Assembly (NCBI GenBank): GCA_030424705.1
Contig: JAUHWJ010000061.1
Location: 1-8,203 of the forward strand
Length of the DNA stretch: 8,203 nucleotides
Source: Alphaproteobacteria bacterium
GTDB taxonomy: Bacteria; Pseudomonadota; Alphaproteobacteria; Rhodobacterales; Rhodobacteraceae
Direction of reading: 5' to 3'
The notes beneath the pieces are model-generated. The model saw only the letters and a list, made by a program, of their open reading frames with translations. It searched no databases and was not told the DNA's origin. Positions 5,763 through 8,203 of the stretch are shown here, piece after piece; position 1 is the first letter of the stretch, and the number at the start of each line of letters is the position of its first letter. The position numbers and the translations under genes are program-made.

Positions 5763-7445
5763 TCAGCCCTCGTTCCGCTCCTTCAGCGCGGCGCCGAGGA
5801 TGTCGCCGAGCGAGGCGCCGGAATCGGAGGAGCCGAACTGCTCCACCGCCTCGCGCTCCTCGGCGATCTGCAGCGCCTTGATCGAGAGGCCGAGCCGGCG
5901 GGCCTTCGTGTCGACGGAGGTGACGCGCGCATCGGTCTTGTCGCCGACGGCGAACCGCTCCGGCCGCTGGTCGGAGCGGTCGCGGCTGAGATCGGAGCGG
6001 CGGATGAAGGCCTTCATGCCCTCATGCTCCACCTCGATCCCGCCATCCTCGATCGCCGTCACCGTCACGGTGACGACCGAGCCGCGCCGCACGCCCTGCG
6101 ACGCATCGGCGAAGGCGTCGCCCTCGAGCTGCTTGACGCCGAGGGAGATGCGCTCCTTCTCCACGTCCACGTCGAGCACCACGGCCTCGACCATGTCGCC
6201 CTTCTTGTAGTCCTGCATCGCCTGCTCGCCCGGCCGGGACCAGTCGAGGTCGGAGAGGTGGACCATGCCGTCGATGTCGCCCTCGAGGCCGATGAAGAGG
6301 CCGAACTCGGTGATGTTCTTCACCTCGCCCTCGACGCGGGTGCCGTTCGGGTGCTTCTCGGCGAAGACCTCCCACGGATTGCCCTGCGTCTGCTTCAGCC
6401 CGAGGCTGACGCGGCGCTTCGAGCTGTCGACGTCCAGCACGATGACCTCGACCTCCTGGGAGGTGGAGACGATCTTGCCCGGATGGACGTTCTTCTTCGT
6501 CCAGGACATTTCGGAGACGTGGACGAGGCCCTCGACCCCGGCCTCCAGCTCCACGAACGCGCCGTAATCGGTGATGTTCGTGACCCGGCCGGACCATTTG
6601 GAGCCGAGCGGATACTTCGCCTCCACGCCGTCCCAGGGGTCGGACATCAGCTGCTTCATGCCGAGAGAGATGCGCTGCGTGTCGTTGTTGACCTTGACGA
6701 CCTGCACCTTCACCGTCTCGCCGATGTTGACGATCTCGGACGGATGGTTGACGCGCCGCCAGGCCATGTCGGTGACGTGCAGCAGCCCGTCCACCCCGCC
6801 GAGGTCCACGAACGCGCCGTAATCGGTGACGTTCTTCACCACGCCGTCGATGATGTCGCCTTCCTTCAGCTTGCCGACGATCTCGGCCCGCTGCTCGGCG
6901 CGGCTCTCTTCGAGAACGGCGCGGCGGGAGACGACGATGTTGCCGCGGCGGCGGTCCATCTTCAGGATCTGGAACGGCTGCGGCTGGCCCATCAGCGGGC
7001 CGACGTCGCGCACCGGGCGCACGTCGACCTGGGAGCCCGGAAGGAACGCGACGGCGCCGCCGAGATCGACCGTGAAGCCGCCCTTGACGCGGCTGAAGAT
7101 CGCGCCCTCGACGCGCTCGCCCTTGTCGTTGGCCTTCTCGAGCCGGTCCCAGGCTTCCTCGCGGCGCGCCTTGTCGCGGGAGAGGACAGCCTCGCCCTTG
7201 GTGTTCTCGACCCGGTCGAGGAACACTTCGACGGTGTCGCCGATGTTGATCTCGGCGTCATGGCCGGGCTTGGCGAATTCCTTGAGATCGACGCGGCCTT
7301 CCATCTTGTAGCCGATGTCGATGATGGCCTGCCCCGCCTCGATGGCGAGGACCGTGCCGCGGACGACGGACCCTTCCTCGGGCGTCTCCAGTTCGAAGCT
7401 CTCGTTGAGCATCGCTTCGAATTCTTCCATTGTGGCTTTCGCCAT
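5763..7445 (-). CDS. rpsA: 30S ribosomal protein S1
   Basis: This 560-residue protein binds mRNA on the small ribosomal subunit and helps start translation, especially on messages with weak Shine-Dalgarno sequences. Six S1 (OB-fold) repeats are visible at about residues 25-91, 109-175, 196-264, 281-351, 368-438 and 455-523. Repeats 3 and 4 share the clearest signature, N-(V/I)-T-D-Y-G-A-F-V, and repeat 5 has a variant (NITEFGLF). The tail SSDSGASLGDILGAAL (539-554) is as I recall it in Rhodobacterales S1. Length matches the six-repeat alphaproteobacterial form. I chose the ATG giving MAKATMEEFE because it has a GGAG nine bases upstream; a longer TTG start adds only two residues. An intrinsic terminator begins 25 bases after the stop. 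Confidence 0.98.
   Translation of the reverse strand: MAKATMEEFEAMLNESFELETPEEGSVVRGTVLAIEAGQAIIDIGYKMEGRVDLKEFAKPGHDAEINIGDTVEVFLDRVENTKGEAVLSRDKARREEAWDRLEKANDKGERVEGAIFSRVKGGFTVDLGGAVAFLPGSQVDVRPVRDVGPLMGQPQPFQILKMDRRRGNIVVSRRAVLEESRAEQRAEIVGKLKEGDIIDGVVKNVTDYGAFVDLGGVDGLLHVTDMAWRRVNHPSEIVNIGETVKVQVVKVNNDTQRISLGMKQLMSDPWDGVEAKYPLGSKWSGRVTNITDYGAFVELEAGVEGLVHVSEMSWTKKNVHPGKIVSTSQEVEVIVLDVDSSKRRVSLGLKQTQGNPWEVFAEKHPNGTRVEGEVKNITEFGLFIGLEGDIDGMVHLSDLDWSRPGEQAMQDYKKGDMVEAVVLDVDVEKERISLGVKQLEGDAFADASQGVRRGSVVTVTVTAIEDGGIEVEHEGMKAFIRRSDLSRDRSDQRPERFAVGDKTDARVTSVDTKARRLGLSIKALQIAEEREAVEQFGSSDSGASLGDILGAALKERNEG
6550..6834 (-). repeat. Near-identical DNA segments in S1 repeats 3 and 4 of rpsA
   Basis: Positions 6550-6579 and 6805-6834 are the same except for one base, with 25 consecutive identical bases at the start. 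They lie 255 bases (85 codons) apart, the spacing of adjacent S1 domains. They encode the conserved stretch around T-D-Y-G-A-F-V in repeats 3 and 4. This is an internal repeat of the coding sequence, not a mobile repeat. Confidence 0.85.
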
Positions 7446-7523
7446 GCGCAAAATCTCCGGTTTCGTGTCTCTGGCCGGCCGGTTGTCTCCGGCGGTCTGG
7501 TTGGGGCTTCGGGGCGCGAAAGG
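7446..7523 (-). promoter_or_regulatory. rpsA leader and ribosome-binding site
   Basis: About 78 bases separate the T-run after cmk from the rpsA ATG. A GGAG Shine-Dalgarno core (7458-7455) sits nine bases upstream of the ATG at 7445-7443. That supports this ATG over the in-frame TTG two codons earlier (7451-7449). The motif CCGGAGA occurs twice, once as this ribosome-binding site and once about 30 bases upstream, and a self-complementary GGCCGGCC lies between them. An rpsA promoter is expected here because a terminator-like hairpin precedes it, but I could not identify convincing -35 and -10 boxes. Confidence 0.45.
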
Positions 7524-7561
7524 AAAAACGATGAAAGGCCCGGGGGTTCCTCAGGCCTTTC
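7524..7561 (-). terminator. Possible intrinsic terminator at the end of cmk
   Basis: A perfect 8-bp inverted repeat, GAAAGGCC / GGCCTTTC, pairs 7554-7561 with 7533-7540 around a 13-base loop. Read on the minus strand, the stem ends in TTTC and is followed four bases later by five T (7528-7524). The 5' arm contains the last cmk codons and the loop holds the stop codon. It may separate cmk from rpsA partially. The large loop and offset T-run make it weaker than the terminator after rpsA. Confidence 0.5.
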
Positions 7562-8168
7562 GGAGTTGTTCGTTGATCCAGCGCGCCGCCTCGGCGACGG
7601 CCGCCTCTATAGTCATTTCGGTCGTATCGAGCAAGAGCGCGTCGGGCGCCGCCTTCAGGGGCGCATCGGCCCGCGCCGCGTCCCGCGCGTCGCGGATGCG
7701 GAGGTCCTCCGCCACCTCCTCCAGAGAGCGGGAATCGCGCCCGGCGGAGAGCTCCGCATGGCGCCGCCGCGCCCGCTCCTCGGGCGCCGCGACGACGAAG
7801 AGCTTCACCTCCGCATCCGGGCAGATCACCGTCCCGATGTCCCGCCCGTCGAGCACGGCGCCGCCCTCCCGCCGCGCGAAATCCCGCTGGAAGGCGAGGA
7901 GCGCGGCGCGCACGGCGGGGAGGGCGGCGACGCGGGAGGCCGCCTCGCCAGCCGCCTCGCTCCGGAGGTCTGGCCGCGCGAGATCGGCCTCGCCGAGCGA
8001 GGCGGCCGCGTCCGCCGGCTCCATCCCGCTCTCCGCCGCCTTCACCCCTGCTGCGCGATAGAGGAGCCCCGTATCCAGATGCGCGAAGCCGAACCGCGCG
8101 GCCAGCGCCCGCGCGATCGTGCCCTTGCCGGAGGCGGCGGGCCCGTCGATGGCGACCGTGAACCTCAC
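7551..8168 (-). CDS. cmk: Cytidylate (CMP/dCMP) kinase
   Basis: This 205-residue cytosolic enzyme transfers phosphate from ATP to CMP or dCMP, feeding CTP and dCTP synthesis. The P-loop [11 protein letters not shown] lies at residues 7-17. The LDTGLLYRA segment (31-39) forms part of the nucleotide site, the family signature GRDIGT lies at 108-113, and the Arg-rich lid [13 protein letters not shown] at 159-171. Length is slightly short of the usual 210-230 residues but no motif is missing. The start is GTG, overlapping the preceding stop as GTGA; it leaves only six residues before the P-loop segment, normal for the family. The position between aroA and rpsA is the classical arrangement. A hairpin overlaps the last codons. 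Confidence 0.97.
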   Translation of the reverse strand: MRFTVAIDGPAASGKGTIARALAARFGFAHLDTGLLYRAAGVKAAESGMEPADAAASLGEADLARPDLRSEAAGEAASRVAALPAVRAALLAFQRDFARREGGAVLDGRDIGTVICPDAEVKLFVVAAPEERARRRHAELSAGRDSRSLEEVAEDLRIRDARDAARADAPLKAAPDALLLDTTEMTIEAAVAEAARWINEQLRKA

Positions 8169-8203
8169 CCTTCGAGCGCCGCCCCGAGCGCCCGCATCAG
8201 CGG
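8165..8203 (-). CDS. aroA: 3-phosphoshikimate 1-carboxyvinyltransferase (EPSP synthase), C-terminal end only
   Basis: Only the last 12 codons and the TGA stop are inside the window; they read [16 protein letters not shown] synthases of alphaproteobacteria typically end in a similar Leu-Met-x-x-Leu-Gly-Ala-x-(Ile/Leu) helix, and aroA directly precedes cmk in many of these genomes, so the call rests mainly on position plus a weak tail match. The enzyme joins PEP to shikimate-3-phosphate in the shikimate pathway. The stop overlaps the GTG start of cmk by four bases (GTGA), which implies one transcript with translational coupling. Twelve residues cannot exclude another upstream gene. Confidence 0.7.
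   Translation of the reverse strand, partial: PLMRALGAALEG

Noticed and set aside
1..8203. CRISPR array, insertion sequence, tRNA, rRNA or attachment site
   Set aside because: No regularly spaced direct repeats, transposase motifs, terminal inverted repeats flanking a gene, or tRNA-like folds were seen on either strand.

Overview
The window comes from a very GC-rich alphaproteobacterium, most likely a member of the Rhodobacterales. This rests on recalled resemblance of the ribosomal protein S1, IHF-beta and TrpF sequences to Rhodobacter-type proteins, and on the chromosomal order aroA–cmk–rpsA–ihfB–lapA–trpF–trpB, which I recall as typical of that group. No search was run. Every supported gene lies on the minus strand, so transcription runs from high to low coordinates.

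From right to left: the last 12 codons of a probable aroA (EPSP synthase) overlap cmk (CMP kinase) by 4 bases. A hairpin with a nearby T-run covers the end of cmk. Next comes rpsA (30S protein S1, six S1 repeats), closed by a strong intrinsic terminator built on a perfect 26-bp palindrome. An 874-residue membrane sensor histidine kinase follows: an MHYT-type sensor, two PAS domains, a HisKA/HATPase core and a degenerate C-terminal receiver. After it come ihfB (IHF beta subunit), lapA (DUF1049 membrane protein) and trpF (phosphoribosylanthranilate isomerase), closely spaced. A beta-lactamase-fold serine hydrolase is next. Then comes a 384-bp non-coding stretch with an unusual density of perfect inverted repeats, and finally the first 12 codons of a probable trpB at the left edge.

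Most of the window is core housekeeping: aromatic amino acid synthesis (aroA, trpF, trpB), pyrimidine nucleotide salvage (cmk), translation (rpsA), nucleoid architecture (ihfB) and envelope assembly (lapA). Two genes look like additions to this frame. The histidine kinase lies between rpsA and ihfB, and the serine hydrolase lies between trpF and trpB. I saw no mobile element, CRISPR array, tRNA or rRNA. I found no clear new multi-gene system. The best leads are the hairpin-rich trpB upstream region, the kinase's dead-looking receiver and LOV-like PAS without its cysteine, and a hairpin covering the ribosome-binding site of the serine hydrolase.
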